Shown here: positions 50,735-60,700 of the stretch, in pieces
Layout: the number at the start of each line of letters is the position of its first letter
How positions within the stretch are numbered: position 1 is the first letter of the stretch
NCBI GenBank assembly: GCA_964462035.1
Contig: CAYXAP010000021.1
Span: forward strand, 1 to 64,000
Direction of reading: 5' to 3'
Source: UBA1660 sp964462035
GTDB lineage: Bacteria > Myxococcota_A > Polyangia > Polyangiales > Houyiibacteriaceae
DNA: 64,000 nt
Translations under genes and position numbers: made by a program
Notes under the pieces: generated by a model
The model's database searches: none
What the model saw: only the letters and a program-made list of their open reading frames with translations
Told to the model about the DNA's origin: nothing

Positions 50735-51985
50735 GTGTCCTCGTCGAACGTCAGCCGGATGCTCTGCCTGCTCGCCGCCCTCGTGGTGGCCGCGCTGCTC
50801 CTGCCGTCGTCGACGGCGCTCGCCGAGCGACACCACACCGTCCGCTCCGGCCAGACCCTCGCCGCCATCGCACGTCGCTACCGGGTCTCGGTCCAGGACC
50901 TGCGCGCGGCCAACCAGCTGCGCTCCGCTCGGCTACGGCCGGGACAGTCGCTGAAGATCCCCGACCGCCACACCACCTACGTGCGCCGCGGCGAGACCCT
51001 CAGCCACATCGCGCATCGGATGCACGTCAGCGTGAGCGAGCTGCGCCGCGCCAACCGGCTGCGACGCAACGCGCGCATCCGCCCTGGCCAGCGCCTGGTG
51101 ATGCCCGGCTACACGCCGGCCGAGCAGATGAACCGCGACTACGGCGACCCCGACCACCCCGGTCGCGTGACGCTGCTTCGTCGCGACGAGCGGCGAGAGG
51201 TGCAGCTCCTCGATTCCGAAGGGCGCGTGCTCGAAGAAGGGCTGCGAGTCCTGAGCGAGCTCCTGCAGCGGAGCGAGGACGACACCCGGGCCGTCGACGC
51301 CAACCCGCGCCTGGCCGTGCTGCTGGCGCGCATCAGCGATCACTTCGGCGGTCGGCCCATCCGCATCGTGAGCGGCTTCCGGTCGGCGGGCGGACGCACG
51401 CGCGAGTCGAGCCGGCACACCAAGGGCCGCGCGACCGACATCCGTGTGCACGGGGTCCCGCACCGCGTGGTCTGGGAGTACTGCCGCCGCATCGACCACG
51501 CCGGCTGCGGCTACTACCCGCGCAGCACCTTCGTCCACGTCGATGCCCGGCGCCTTCGCACGCAGTGGGTCGACTGGAGCCGCCCGGGACGGCGTGCGCG
51601 CTACGGGACCCTGAACGGGCCGGCCAATCGCCGCCGCCGTCGCCGGATGCCGCGGCCCCGCGTCGACCAAGATCTCGAGCTCGAGGTACGCATCGTCGAC
51701 GCGAGCGGCGTGGAGCGTCCCTTCGTGGATCGGCCGGGGGTCGAGGCGCATGACATGGACGGCGCCGAGGGTGACCTCGGGCCGGTGGGCGAGCTGCTCG
51801 CCGAGCTCTCCAGCCAGCCGGCGGCGGTCCGTTCGATCGCCCTGCGCTTCGGCGGACCGAGTCTGATGCCGCTCGCCGGGCTGGCCGAGGAACCGGATCC
51901 GGAAGAGGTGGACGAGGTCGACGACGAAGCGCTGGCCGAAGAGACCGAGGTCGAGGGCGACGACTCCGACCGCGACGACGCCTGA
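50735..51985 (+). CDS. Secreted LysM-LysM-DUF882 (peptidase M15-like) protein
   Basis: A cell-wall protein of about 416 residues. After a signal peptide (LCLLAALVVAALLLPSSTAL-A) come two LysM peptidoglycan-binding repeats (HHTVRSGQTLAAIARRYRVS and TTYVRRGETLSHIAHRMHVS). After a linker comes a DUF882/M15A-type domain with FGGRPIRIVSGFRS, SRHTKGRATDIRVHGV (zinc-ligand His-Asp pattern) and STFVHVDARR. The C-terminal 130 residues are acidic and of no known fold. Related YcbK-type proteins cut or bind murein peptides. Three starts are possible (ATG 50696, GTG 50735, ATG 50759). GTG 50735 gives the best short n-region with an upstream GGCGGG. Confidence 0.85.
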   Translation: MSSSNVSRMLCLLAALVVAALLLPSSTALAERHHTVRSGQTLAAIARRYRVSVQDLRAANQLRSARLRPGQSLKIPDRHTTYVRRGETLSHIAHRMHVSVSELRRANRLRRNARIRPGQRLVMPGYTPAEQMNRDYGDPDHPGRVTLLRRDERREVQLLDSEGRVLEEGLRVLSELLQRSEDDTRAVDANPRLAVLLARISDHFGGRPIRIVSGFRSAGGRTRESSRHTKGRATDIRVHGVPHRVVWEYCRRIDHAGCGYYPRSTFVHVDARRLRTQWVDWSRPGRRARYGTLNGPANRRRRRRMPRPRVDQDLELEVRIVDASGVERPFVDRPGVEAHDMDGAEGDLGPVGELLAELSSQPAAVRSIALRFGGPSLMPLAGLAEEPDPEEVDEVDDEALAEETEVEGDDSDRDDA

Positions 51986-52040
51986 CCTCGGTGCCGGGTC
52001 GAGCCCACTCGCTCAGCGACGGTGACCGACGTCGCGACCG

Positions 52041-53084
52041 TCAGCGGAGCGCGTGACGAAGATGCGCGCCCATCGCTGCGCGGCTGGCGGCGGCCTGGCG
52101 GATGAGAGCCATGTTGACGAAGCCGTGCACCAGCCCCGGCTCTCGCAGCTCGGTGACGGCGACCCCTGCGTCGCGAAGCGCGGCCGCGTAGGCTTCGCCC
52201 TCGTCGCGAAGTGGGTCGAAGCCGGCGGTCACGACCAACGCCGGCGGCAGACCCTCGAGCGTTTCGGCGAAGAGCGGCGATGCGCGCCACTGCTCCAGAT
52301 CGGTGCCGGGCGGTAGGTACTGATCGAGGAACCAATCGATGGTCTCGCTCTCCAAGAAGAAGCCCCGCCCCAGCGAGCGATGCGAGGGCTGGGCGCGCGT
52401 CATGTCCGTCGCCGGATAGATCAGCAGCTGGAAGCAGGGGAGGCGACCTCCGGCCTCGCGCTCGGCGATGCACACGACCGCGGCCAGATTGCCACCGGCG
52501 CTGTCGCCGCCGACGGCGATGCGCGCGGGGTCGATTCCCAGCGAATCGGCGTGCTCGCGCAGCCACCGAAAGCCGGCGATGCAGTCGTCGACGGCCGCCG
52601 GGAAGGGGTGCTCGGGGGCCAGGCGGTAGTCGACCGAGATCACCGCGCATCCGCCTTCCACGGCGAGCGACCGGCACGTGCCGTCGTGGGTGGCGAAGCT
52701 CCCGATCACGAACCCACCGCCGTGGAAGTAGACCAGCGCCGGGAGCGGCGCGGTGGTGCGCGGTCGGTAGATCCGGACCGGCACCGGGCCATCGGCCCCT
52801 TCGAAGGTCGCGTCTTCGACCGAGGCGACCGGTGTCGGCCACGGATCCACGAGCGCGGCGTTCCGGTCCTGCGAGGCGCGACCCTCGCCCGGCTCCAGCT
52901 CGTGCATCTTCGGGATCCGAGCGACGTCGGCCAGCTTCAGGAGCACCTGGGTCTGGAGGTCGAGCCGTTCGCCACGGTCGTTGCGCAGCGGGCGACCGGC
53001 GATCCGCCGGAGCACGGACCTGGGGAGCTCGAGCGTGTGCCGAACGATGGGGCCGAGGACGCGGTCGAGCATGGCCGGGAGCAT
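52041..53084 (-). CDS. Alpha/beta hydrolase, HSL-type esterase
   Basis: A 347-residue hydrolase of the hormone-sensitive-lipase/acetyl-esterase family (family IV). The oxyanion motif VYFHGGGFVIGS and the nucleophile elbow IAVGGDSAGGNLAA are unmistakable. FDPLRDEGEAYA provides the Asp, and LVHGFVNMA the His. It removes short acyl chains from esters or lactones. The first about 70 residues are a helical cap with charged stretches, usual for the family. The frame starts with GTG at 53093. The ATG at 53082-53084 (MLPAMLDRVLG) is used but either is possible. Divergent from kbl with a 97-bp gap and unrelated to it in function. Confidence 0.92.
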   Translation of the reverse strand: MLPAMLDRVLGPIVRHTLELPRSVLRRIAGRPLRNDRGERLDLQTQVLLKLADVARIPKMHELEPGEGRASQDRNAALVDPWPTPVASVEDATFEGADGPVPVRIYRPRTTAPLPALVYFHGGGFVIGSFATHDGTCRSLAVEGGCAVISVDYRLAPEHPFPAAVDDCIAGFRWLREHADSLGIDPARIAVGGDSAGGNLAAVVCIAEREAGGRLPCFQLLIYPATDMTRAQPSHRSLGRGFFLESETIDWFLDQYLPPGTDLEQWRASPLFAETLEGLPPALVVTAGFDPLRDEGEAYAAALRDAGVAVTELREPGLVHGFVNMALIRQAAASRAAMGAHLRHALR

Positions 53085-53181
53085 ACCCTCCACGCGGCCC
53101 GCCTGCGCGACGCCTGACTTCGCTCACAGCGCGACCCCGGAGCGAGCGAACGGGCCTCCCCCATCCACTAAGCTCTCGCCC

Positions 53182-54375
53182 ATGCATGCCCCCCTGCTCG
53201 AGCACCTCGCCTCCGAGACCGCCAAGCTGAAGGAAGAAGGCCTCTTCAAGGAAGAGCGCGTGATCGTCACTCCGCAGGAGGCGGCGATCGAGGTCTCCAC
53301 CGGCCAGGAGGTCATCAACTTCTGCGCGAACAACTACCTGGGCCTCGCCAACCACCCGAAGCTGGTGGAGGCGGCGCAGAAGTCGTTGCCCGAGCACGGC
53401 TTCGGCATGGCGTCGGTGCGCTTCATCTGCGGCACCCAGGACGTGCACAAGGAGCTCGAGGGGCGCATCAGCCAGTTCCTCGGCACCGAGGACACCATCC
53501 TCTACGCCGCGTGCTTCGACGCGAACGGCGGCTTCTTCGAGACCTGCTTCGGGCCGGAAGACGCGATCATCAGCGACTCGCTGAACCACGCCTCGATCAT
53601 CGACGGCATCCGGCTCTGCAAGGCCAAGCGCTACCGCTACGCGAACAACGACATGGACGACCTGCGCGCGAAGCTCGAGGAAGCGAAGGACGCGCGCTTC
53701 AAGGTCATCGCCACCGACGCGGTCTTCTCGATGGACGGCTACTACGCGAACCTGCCCGCCATCTGCGACCTCGCCGACGAGTACGGCGCCATCACCTTCA
53801 TGGACGACTGCCATGGGGTCGGCTTCGTCGGCGACGGCGGGCGCGGCACCCACGAGAAGCTCGGTGTCATGGATCGCATCGACGTGATCACCGGCACCCT
53901 CGGCAAGGCGCTCGGCGGCGCGTCCGGCGGCTACACCTCGGGTCGCAAGGAGATCGTCGCGTGGCTGCGTCAGCGTTCGCGGCCCTACCTCTTCTCGAAC
54001 ACGCTCGCGCCGGTCATCGCGGCGACTTCGATCGCCGTCTTCGACCTGCTCGAGAGCGAGGGCGAGAAGCTGCGCGCGAAGCTCTGGCGGAACGCCGAGC
54101 GCTTCCGCGCCGGCATGGCGAAGGCCGGCTTCGAGCTCCTGCCCGGTGACCACGCCATCATCCCGGTCATGCTGGGCGACGCGAAGCTCGCCAGCACCAT
54201 GGCCGACAAGCTGCTCGAGAGGGGCATCTACGTCATCGGCTTCAGCTTCCCGGTCGTGCCGCGCGGTCAGGCGCGCATCCGGGCGCAGATGTCCGCTGGC
54301 CACGACGACGAGCACATCGACCGTGCCGTCGAGGCGTTCACCGAGGTCGGCCGCGAGCTCGGGGTGATCTCGTGA
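53182..54375 (+). CDS. kbl: Glycine C-acetyltransferase (2-amino-3-ketobutyrate CoA ligase)
   Basis: A 397-residue PLP enzyme that splits 2-amino-3-ketobutyrate with CoA into glycine and acetyl-CoA, the second step of threonine degradation. The alpha-oxoamine synthase features are clear: ANNYLGLANHP, SVRFICGTQDVHKELEG, MDDCHGVGFVG (Asp209, His211) and the Schiff-base Lys242 in TLGKALGGASGGY. Length and phrases match Kbl rather than KBL-like BioF or HemA. The ATG at 53182 (MHAPLLEHLA) is used; the open frame extends farther upstream without homology. The stop overlaps the GTG of tdh, so both are made from one mRNA. Confidence 0.97.
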   Translation: MHAPLLEHLASETAKLKEEGLFKEERVIVTPQEAAIEVSTGQEVINFCANNYLGLANHPKLVEAAQKSLPEHGFGMASVRFICGTQDVHKELEGRISQFLGTEDTILYAACFDANGGFFETCFGPEDAIISDSLNHASIIDGIRLCKAKRYRYANNDMDDLRAKLEEAKDARFKVIATDAVFSMDGYYANLPAICDLADEYGAITFMDDCHGVGFVGDGGRGTHEKLGVMDRIDVITGTLGKALGGASGGYTSGRKEIVAWLRQRSRPYLFSNTLAPVIAATSIAVFDLLESEGEKLRAKLWRNAERFRAGMAKAGFELLPGDHAIIPVMLGDAKLASTMADKLLERGIYVIGFSFPVVPRGQARIRAQMSAGHDDEHIDRAVEAFTEVGRELGVIS

Positions 54376-55412
54376 CCGACACCATGCGCGCGCTGGTCAA
54401 GCGGGAGCGCGCCGAAGGCCTGTGGATGGAAGAGGTCCCGGTCCCGTCCGTGGGCCCGAACGACATCCTCGTGAAGATGCGGAAGACCGCCATCTGCGGC
54501 ACCGACATCCACATCTTCAACTGGGACGAGTGGGCGCAGCGCACGATCCCCGTGCCCATGACCGTGGGTCACGAGTTCTGCGGCGAGGTCGCGGCCATCG
54601 GCTCGCACGTGAAGGGGTTCGTGGTCGGCGACCGCGTCAGCGGCGAGGGCCACATCACCTGCGGCCACTGCCGGAACTGCCGTGCCGGCAAGCGGCACCT
54701 CTGCCGGAACACGGTCGGGGTCGGCGTGAACCGGGCGGGCGCGTTCGCGGACTACCTGGTCATCCCCGCGGTCAACGCCTTCAAGATCCCCAAGGGCATC
54801 AGCGACGAGGTCGCCTCGTTCCTGGACCCGCTCGGCAACGCGACCCACACCGCGCTCAGCTTCGACCTCGTCGGCGAGGACGTGCTCATCACCGGCGCGG
54901 GACCGATCGGCGTGATGGCCGTCGCCATCGCCAAGCACGTCGGTGCGCGCCACGTCGTCATCACCGACGTGAACGAGTACCGCCTCGAGCTCGCCCGGAA
55001 GATGGGCGCGAGCCTCGCCATCAACGTGAAGGAGCGCACGCCGCGCGACGCGATGAAGGAGCTCGGCATGACCGAGGGCTTCGACGTCGGCATGGAGATG
55101 AGCGGCAACGGCAGCGCCTTCCAGTCCTTGCTGGAGGCGATGAACCACGGCGGCCGAGTGGCCATCCTGGGGATCCCGCCCTCCGACGTGACCATCGACT
55201 GGGATCAGGTGATCTTCAAGGGGCTGGTGCTCAAGGGCGTCTACGGCCGAGAGATGTTCGAGACCTGGTACAAGATGGCCGCGATGCTCCAGTCGGGCCT
55301 CGACGTGACTCCGGTGTTGACCCATCGCTTCTCCGTCACGGACTTCGGCGAAGCTTTCGAGATCATGCGCTCGGGTCAGTCGGGTAAGATCGTCCTCGAT
55401 TGGGCGAGCTGA
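54372..55412 (+). CDS. tdh: L-threonine 3-dehydrogenase
   Basis: A 346-residue zinc/NAD-dependent medium-chain dehydrogenase that oxidises L-threonine to 2-amino-3-ketobutyrate. The catalytic zinc ligands are Cys42 in AICGTDIH, with His67 and Glu68 in VGHEFCGE. A structural zinc is bound by CGHCRNCRAGKRHLC (four Cys), and the Rossmann motif GAGPIGVMAV is present. The length is right for Tdh (about 341). It starts at GTG (54372), overlapping the kbl stop as GTGA, the normal order of the kbl-tdh operon. No regulator of the operon is adjacent. Confidence 0.97.
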   Translation: MTDTMRALVKRERAEGLWMEEVPVPSVGPNDILVKMRKTAICGTDIHIFNWDEWAQRTIPVPMTVGHEFCGEVAAIGSHVKGFVVGDRVSGEGHITCGHCRNCRAGKRHLCRNTVGVGVNRAGAFADYLVIPAVNAFKIPKGISDEVASFLDPLGNATHTALSFDLVGEDVLITGAGPIGVMAVAIAKHVGARHVVITDVNEYRLELARKMGASLAINVKERTPRDAMKELGMTEGFDVGMEMSGNGSAFQSLLEAMNHGGRVAILGIPPSDVTIDWDQVIFKGLVLKGVYGREMFETWYKMAAMLQSGLDVTPVLTHRFSVTDFGEAFEIMRSGQSGKIVLDWAS

Positions 55413-55559
55413 ACGGCATCAGAGCGAGCGCAAGAAGGCGGTCAGCTGCGGTCTCCGGAGCACCGTGACCAAGAGCGTGCCGCCATCGATCGCGGGATGT
55501 CCGCCCGGGCCACCGGCTCGGTCGGGTAGGGATCGTCGCTCCGCGCTAGGAATCACCCC

Positions 55560-56906
55560 TCACTCGGTGGGCTCGGCGGCTTCCGGTGCCTCGGGTGCCT
55601 CGGGTGCCTCGGGTGCCTCGGGTTCAGCCGTCGCCACCTCTTCCAAGTTGCGGGCTCGAATCCAGCCTCCGACGCACACCATGGTTCCCTCGGTGGTCTC
55701 GCAGGAGAAGCCGTAGCACCAACCGCGATCGGGCGAGGAGCGGCGGTCGCCCAAGATCCCTTCGACCGTGTAGAGGCGCGCACCCGCGCTGATGACGAAA
55801 TCCTCCTCGTCGTTCGGGGCAGCCGGGTTCGCGCGCAGGTCGTCGTCCTCCTTCACCTGCCTCATGCCGAAGGTCATGAGGGGACCGACCCACAGCGCGC
55901 GCTCCCACTCCCCCACGTCCAGATCGGGGAGAGCGGAGCGTTCGTGTCCCGGGGCGATGATGAGTCCGGGAGGATCGACGAGCCGCGCGTCCGCCTGGAG
56001 CTCCGGCGAGAGCGCCAGGAGTGCGTTCGCCGCCTCGTACCGCTCCGACACGCGGACCATCCAGGCCCCCGACGACGGCTCGGGCATCAGGGTGCCGGCC
56101 GGTGCCAGCGTCAGCTCCTGCGCAGCGAGCTGTCGACCGAGCGCCGAGTCCGCGCGGAGGTAGGGAGCCACCACCCGCCAGCCGACGAGCACGCGGTCGT
56201 CGTCTTCGCTGCGCGGGATGATCTGTAGGCCCGTGCGGAGGAAGACGACGTCCGAGTCGCTGGGCGCGGCTCCCCGATAGAGCAGCTGGAGAAGCCTGGT
56301 GTCGCCGCCGGGTGCCTCGCCCTCCGCCGGCGGGTGCAGCAACGCTCCCGTCGACACCGGAGCGAAGCGCCCGTCGTCGCCGATCTGGAAATGGCGGACG
56401 AGGACGCTCCGCATGCCGTTGAGGATGTCCATCTCGTCCTCGTAGCCGCACTCGACCGAGACGAAGGTCTCGGTCGCCAGCTTGATCTGGCAACGGTTCC
56501 CGCGCGCGAACTGCGCGAGCAAGGTGTCGAGCGAAGCCTTCGCGTCGGCGTCGCTGATGGCGGCGGTCGGGACTCGGTGACCGTCCACGCGCTGATGAGA
56601 GGTGGCGACCACGTCCAGGCGCACGCGCCCACCGGGCTCCACGGCCGGGAGGCCGGCCATCGTGCCGTCGTACGCACCCTCGCTCGGAGCCGGCGGCGTC
56701 GTGAGCGGCTCCGGCGTGGGCGTCTCGGGTTCCGCTGTCTCGGGCTGTGGTGTCTCCGCGACCTCTGGAGCGGTTTCGGGGTCGGCTACCGGTGCTTCGG
56801 GCGCCGGTGTCGGCGGGGGCGACACGGGAGCTGGAGGGGCGGCGTTTCCATCGTCGCCGCAGGCGGAAGAAGCGAGCAGGAGGAGCACGAGCAGGGTCCG
56901 ACGCAT
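55560..56906 (-). CDS. Hypothetical lipoprotein with Pro/Glu-rich linkers
   Basis: A 448-residue lipoprotein with signal MRRTLLVLLLLASSACGD (lipobox SSAC). A long Pro/Glu/Thr-rich tether (about 25-80; PEAPVADPETAPEVAETPQP) extends from the membrane. The folded part has no recognised domain; Cys residues (NRCQIK, VECGYED, GWCYGFSCETTEGTMVC) suggest disulphides. The end repeats (PEA) four times because of a 9-bp tandem repeat in the DNA. The ATG at 56904-56906 was used. It lies 84 bp downstream of the formyltetrahydrofolate cyclo-ligase gene. Confidence 0.7.
   Translation of the reverse strand: MRRTLLVLLLLASSACGDDGNAAPPAPVSPPPTPAPEAPVADPETAPEVAETPQPETAEPETPTPEPLTTPPAPSEGAYDGTMAGLPAVEPGGRVRLDVVATSHQRVDGHRVPTAAISDADAKASLDTLLAQFARGNRCQIKLATETFVSVECGYEDEMDILNGMRSVLVRHFQIGDDGRFAPVSTGALLHPPAEGEAPGGDTRLLQLLYRGAAPSDSDVVFLRTGLQIIPRSEDDDRVLVGWRVVAPYLRADSALGRQLAAQELTLAPAGTLMPEPSSGAWMVRVSERYEAANALLALSPELQADARLVDPPGLIIAPGHERSALPDLDVGEWERALWVGPLMTFGMRQVKEDDDLRANPAAPNDEEDFVISAGARLYTVEGILGDRRSSPDRGWCYGFSCETTEGTMVCVGGWIRARNLEEVATAEPEAPEAPEAPEAPEAAEPTE
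55585..55620. repeat. 9-bp tandem repeat at the lipoprotein C-terminus
   Basis: Four perfect GGTGCCTCG copies at 55585, 55594, 55603 and 55612. On the minus strand they code Pro-Glu-Ala triplets just before the stop. In-frame variation would only lengthen the tail. Confidence 0.9.
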
Positions 56907-56990
56907 GGCGCATCCTCTCCGGCCGCTCACGCTAGGACAAGGTGGATCCTGCGAGTTCGAGTCGTGCGCCAGCCGTCCCCGTGGACGGGG

Positions 56991-57704
56991 TCAGTCGGTC
57001 CCGAGTCGATCGACCAGCGCGGGGATCGCCGCGAGCTTCTCCGCCGAGAGCACGGCCCGATCCACGCCCGCCGGTCGTGGGTACGTTCGATCGCACCTGA
57101 CGAGCTCCGACTCCGTGCCGAAGGCGTCGAGGGAGATGTCGTGCGCCGCCATCGGGATCGCACCGACCGCGAGCACCTGTGACGAGTGCACCGTGGTGAC
57201 GATGGGCGTGTCGGCGTCGACGAGGCCGAGCTCCCGGAGCACCGCGTACTCGAGGTCGCTGTAGCCGCCCCCTTTGCCGAGGCGCGCGCCGTCCTCGGCG
57301 ACGGCGACGCAGCCGGTCACGATGAGGTCGATGGCGCCGACCGCGTCTTCACGGACCGGCTCGGCGATCGCCGCGGCGCCCTTGATGCTGCTGGCCTTCC
57401 AGAGGTCGTCGATGACGGCCGGGTCCAGTCGCCAGAAGCACTCGCGCTCCGCGAGCTTCGGGACCGCCATGATCACGGTCTTGCCCGCCTTCAGCGCCGC
57501 GTGTCGGACCGGCCGCTGGGGGGAGTCCGGGTTGCACTTGATCGTGCGCGCCCGCTGGAAGAGCTCGGTGGCCGCCAGGCGCTCGGCGGCCCTCTCCGCA
57601 CCCACGAAGTTCGGGATGCGGCCCTTGGTGCCGGGGAAGCGAGCCGCCCCGGCGGCCTTCAGAGCGTCCCAGCGAGCGACTCGCAGCGATTGCTTGTCGC
57701 TCAC
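56991..57704 (-). CDS. 5-formyltetrahydrofolate cyclo-ligase family protein
   Basis: A 237-residue member of the cyclo-ligase family, which makes 5,10-methenyl-THF from 5-formyl-THF with ATP. ARFPGTKGRIPNFVGAERAA begins the family core, and GARLGKGGGYSDLEYAVLRE carries the ATP/substrate Gly-rich motif GKGGGYxD. Strand LIVTGCVAVAEDG precedes it. The arrangement, with RIPNFVGAE near the start, is that of the longer MTHFSD-like branch rather than the classic YgfA (about 185-200 residues). Exact activity is therefore uncertain. It lies 13 bp after the lamin-tail lipoprotein gene on the same strand. Confidence 0.8.
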   Translation of the reverse strand: MSDKQSLRVARWDALKAAGAARFPGTKGRIPNFVGAERAAERLAATELFQRARTIKCNPDSPQRPVRHAALKAGKTVIMAVPKLAERECFWRLDPAVIDDLWKASSIKGAAAIAEPVREDAVGAIDLIVTGCVAVAEDGARLGKGGGYSDLEYAVLRELGLVDADTPIVTTVHSSQVLAVGAIPMAAHDISLDAFGTESELVRCDRTYPRPAGVDRAVLSAEKLAAIPALVDRLGTD

Positions 57705-57717
57705 TGGGGGCGGTGGC

Positions 57718-60700
57718 TCAGGGGCAGGTGTAGCTGCCGAGGTCGGCGACCGTGAGCGCCATTCCGCTGTCGGTCTGCTCCCACTCGTCGGCAGGGCAGA
57801 AGCCGGTGTTGGCCGTGCGGCCGGTCGTGACGGTGCAGAGTCGGCTGATGGTGATGCTCTCGGTGCCGGGAGTCGTAGAGCAGCCGGGAGCGGTGGTGGC
57901 GTCCGGCCAGCTGCTGCCGGGGTCGATTCCGACGTCGCCGAACCGGTCCATCAGCTCCAGCCCCGTGCCGAGGTCGCACCAGAGCTCGACCACGTCGTCG
58001 CCGTTGAACGAGAGGACGCTAGCGATCTCGTCGCAGCTGGCGCCGATCGTGGGCGGCGAGCTGCCGCAGAAGACGTAGCTCGCGCCGGTGGCGAGTGTCG
58101 GCGCGCTGGTCAGGTCGCCCGAGGACGCGAGGGTGGTGCCACCGTTGCTGTAGCGGTGGAGCTGGCAAGTGGCGAGGTCGGCGGTACCACCGATGTTCGT
58201 GACCTCGACCGCCTTGTCGTTGCCGTTCTCGTAGTACTCGGTGAAGAGCAGCACGGGGGCGCCGGCGAAGCCGCTGAACATCGCGGTGTTGGGCGTGCCC
58301 ACGCCGGTGCCGAAGTCGTCGGTCACCGAGCTGGCCACGGTCACCGTGTAGGTGGTGCCGCCAGCCTGAGCCGACGTGGTGAGGGTCACCTGGTTGCCGC
58401 TGGCGCTCGCGGCGCTGGCGGTGAGGCCGTTGTCGAAGGTGAACTGCGAGCCATCGCCCATCACGCTCGCCGCGTCGACGGGCACGTCGAAGGTCACCAC
58501 GACGGTATTGGCGTTCGTCGCAACCGCGCTGGCGACGACCGGGGCCGGACAGCTGTTGATGGTCAGGTCGGCCTCGACCCATCCGCTCGGCTGAGCGGTC
58601 GTGTCGAAGCGCCACATGGCACCTTCGACCGTGACGTTGCAGCCCTGTCGAACGCCGGTCGAGGCGACGACGGTGTCCGGCAGGCGGAGCCGAAGGTCCG
58701 TGTCCCCAGTGACGCCCGTCGTCTCCATCACCGCGCCCGAGTGGTCGGTGCCGGCGAAGGTGAAGGCACCGGTGAGGTCACCGGTGATGGCGAGCAGCTC
58801 GCTCTCGTAGTCGCCGAGGGCGCTGACCAGGTCGGTGGCAGAGCTCAGGTCCTGACGGATGGCGTCGACGTCGAACCCGGTGGTGACCGTGGTCAGCCCG
58901 GTGATCGCCGTGACCCGCTGATGAGCGTCGACGGTAGTCAGCTCGGTGGCCGTGAAGGTGATGCCGTCACCGACCGAGAGGCCGCTCGGGTCGACCTCCA
59001 CGAAGATGGCCGGACCGGCGGTCTCCGCCTGGACGAAGAAGCCCGCGGGGTCCCCGCCGACGGCCGGCTTGATGTAGGTCACGTAGACGAGGTCCACGTC
59101 GACGTCGATGGTGCCCGGCGACGCGCCGCGGATGGTGGTGATGTCATCGGTGCCGAAGGGCGCGATGGTGAGCATGCCGTTGTTGCCGGGGGCGTAGGGC
59201 GTGGCGTCGCTCGTACCGGGGCCACCGGTGTTGCAGTAGAGGAAGCTCGAGCCACCATCGACGCTGAAGCGGTAGACGTAGTCCCAATCCCCCGGCGTCG
59301 GCGGAGCCACGAGGTCGGACTGGTACTCGTCGTTGTTCGGCTCGCCGGCCGCGGTGCCGTCGTAGCCGGTGTTGGCGGTGGCGGCCTGCCAGGTCCAGCC
59401 GGCGGCGCTCGAGGCGTCGGTGCCGCGGGGGCCGTAGCCGAGCTCGGCGACCAGGTCGGGGTCCACGTCGGTGCCGGTGGTCGCGTCGGTGATGCCCATC
59501 GCGTAGACGCGGCCGTAGACCGTGTCGGACTCACCGGGCACGAGGCTCAGCGTGTCCGGGAACTGGGTCCGGCAGAAGCCGGGGAGGGTGGCCGGGCAGC
59601 CCGGGTTGGCGCTGCCGGGCGTGCCGAGGTGCTCGCCGGCGCCGCCCGCGTCGAAGTACGCGGTGCTGCCGAAGCACCAGTTGGCGGGATCGTTCGAGTC
59701 GGCCATCGCCGTGGCCGAGGGGTCGCGGGACACCGAAGCGGCGTTCGCGTCGGGCCAGGTCGGGCCGCCATCGTACATGAGCATGTCGATCGGCGTGCCG
59801 CCGCAGGTGAGCGTCAGGGTGTCGCCGCCATTGTTCAGGGCGCGCTCGAGGAGTGCGTCCGGCATCGTCGGCAGCCCGTTGCTGGCCATGTCGAGGGAGC
59901 TGGCCAGGACGATGAAGCCGTTGGCGGGGATCACGAGCCCGGTCAGCGTCTGGCTGCCGGCGGCGTCCGCCAGGATGCAACCGTCGAGGTTCAACGGCAT
60001 CGCCGTGGCGTTGACCAGCTCGAGCCACTCGGCGTCGGCGTCGGTCAGCGGCGTCCCCGGGTCGTACATGAACTCGTTGAAGAGCACCTGGCCCGCGGTG
60101 GGCGCCGGCGCGGTCACCTCGCAGGTGAAGGTCGTGCCGTTGCAGGCCTCGCCGAGGCCGGTGCAGGTGCCGCAGTCGAGCGCGGTGCCACAGCCGTCGT
60201 CGGGCATGCCACAGCTGGCCGCGGCGCAGACGTCGGGGGTGCACTCGCACATGTTCGTCGTCGTGTTGCAGGTGCCATTGGCGCCGAGCCCGGAGCAGTC
60301 GGTGCCGCAGTCCACGGTGCCGCCGCAGCCATCGTCGATGGTGCCGCAGTCGCCCGCGCCGCAGGTGTTCGCGACGCACTCGCAGAGGTTGGTGCCGGTG
60401 TTGCAAGTGCCGTTGGCGCCCTCGGCCGCCACGCAGGTCGCGTCGCCGCCGCAGTCGAGCGTCGTGCCGCAGCCGTCGTCGACCGAGCCACACTCGGCGC
60501 CGAGGCCCTCACAGGTGTTGGCGGTGCACTCGCACATGTTCGTGGCGGTGTTGCAGGTCGCGGCGCTGCCGACGGCCGAACAGTCGGTGCCGCAGTCCAC
60601 GGTGCCACCGCAGCCATCGTCGATCGTGCCGCAGTCACTGGCGCCGCAGGTGTTGACGGTGCACTCGCACTCGTTCGTGCCGGTGTTGCAGATGCCGTTC

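Noticed and set aside
51601..54315. 904-residue minus-strand open frame
   Set aside because: It is antisense to kbl and out of frame with the esterase; no signal or domain is visible.
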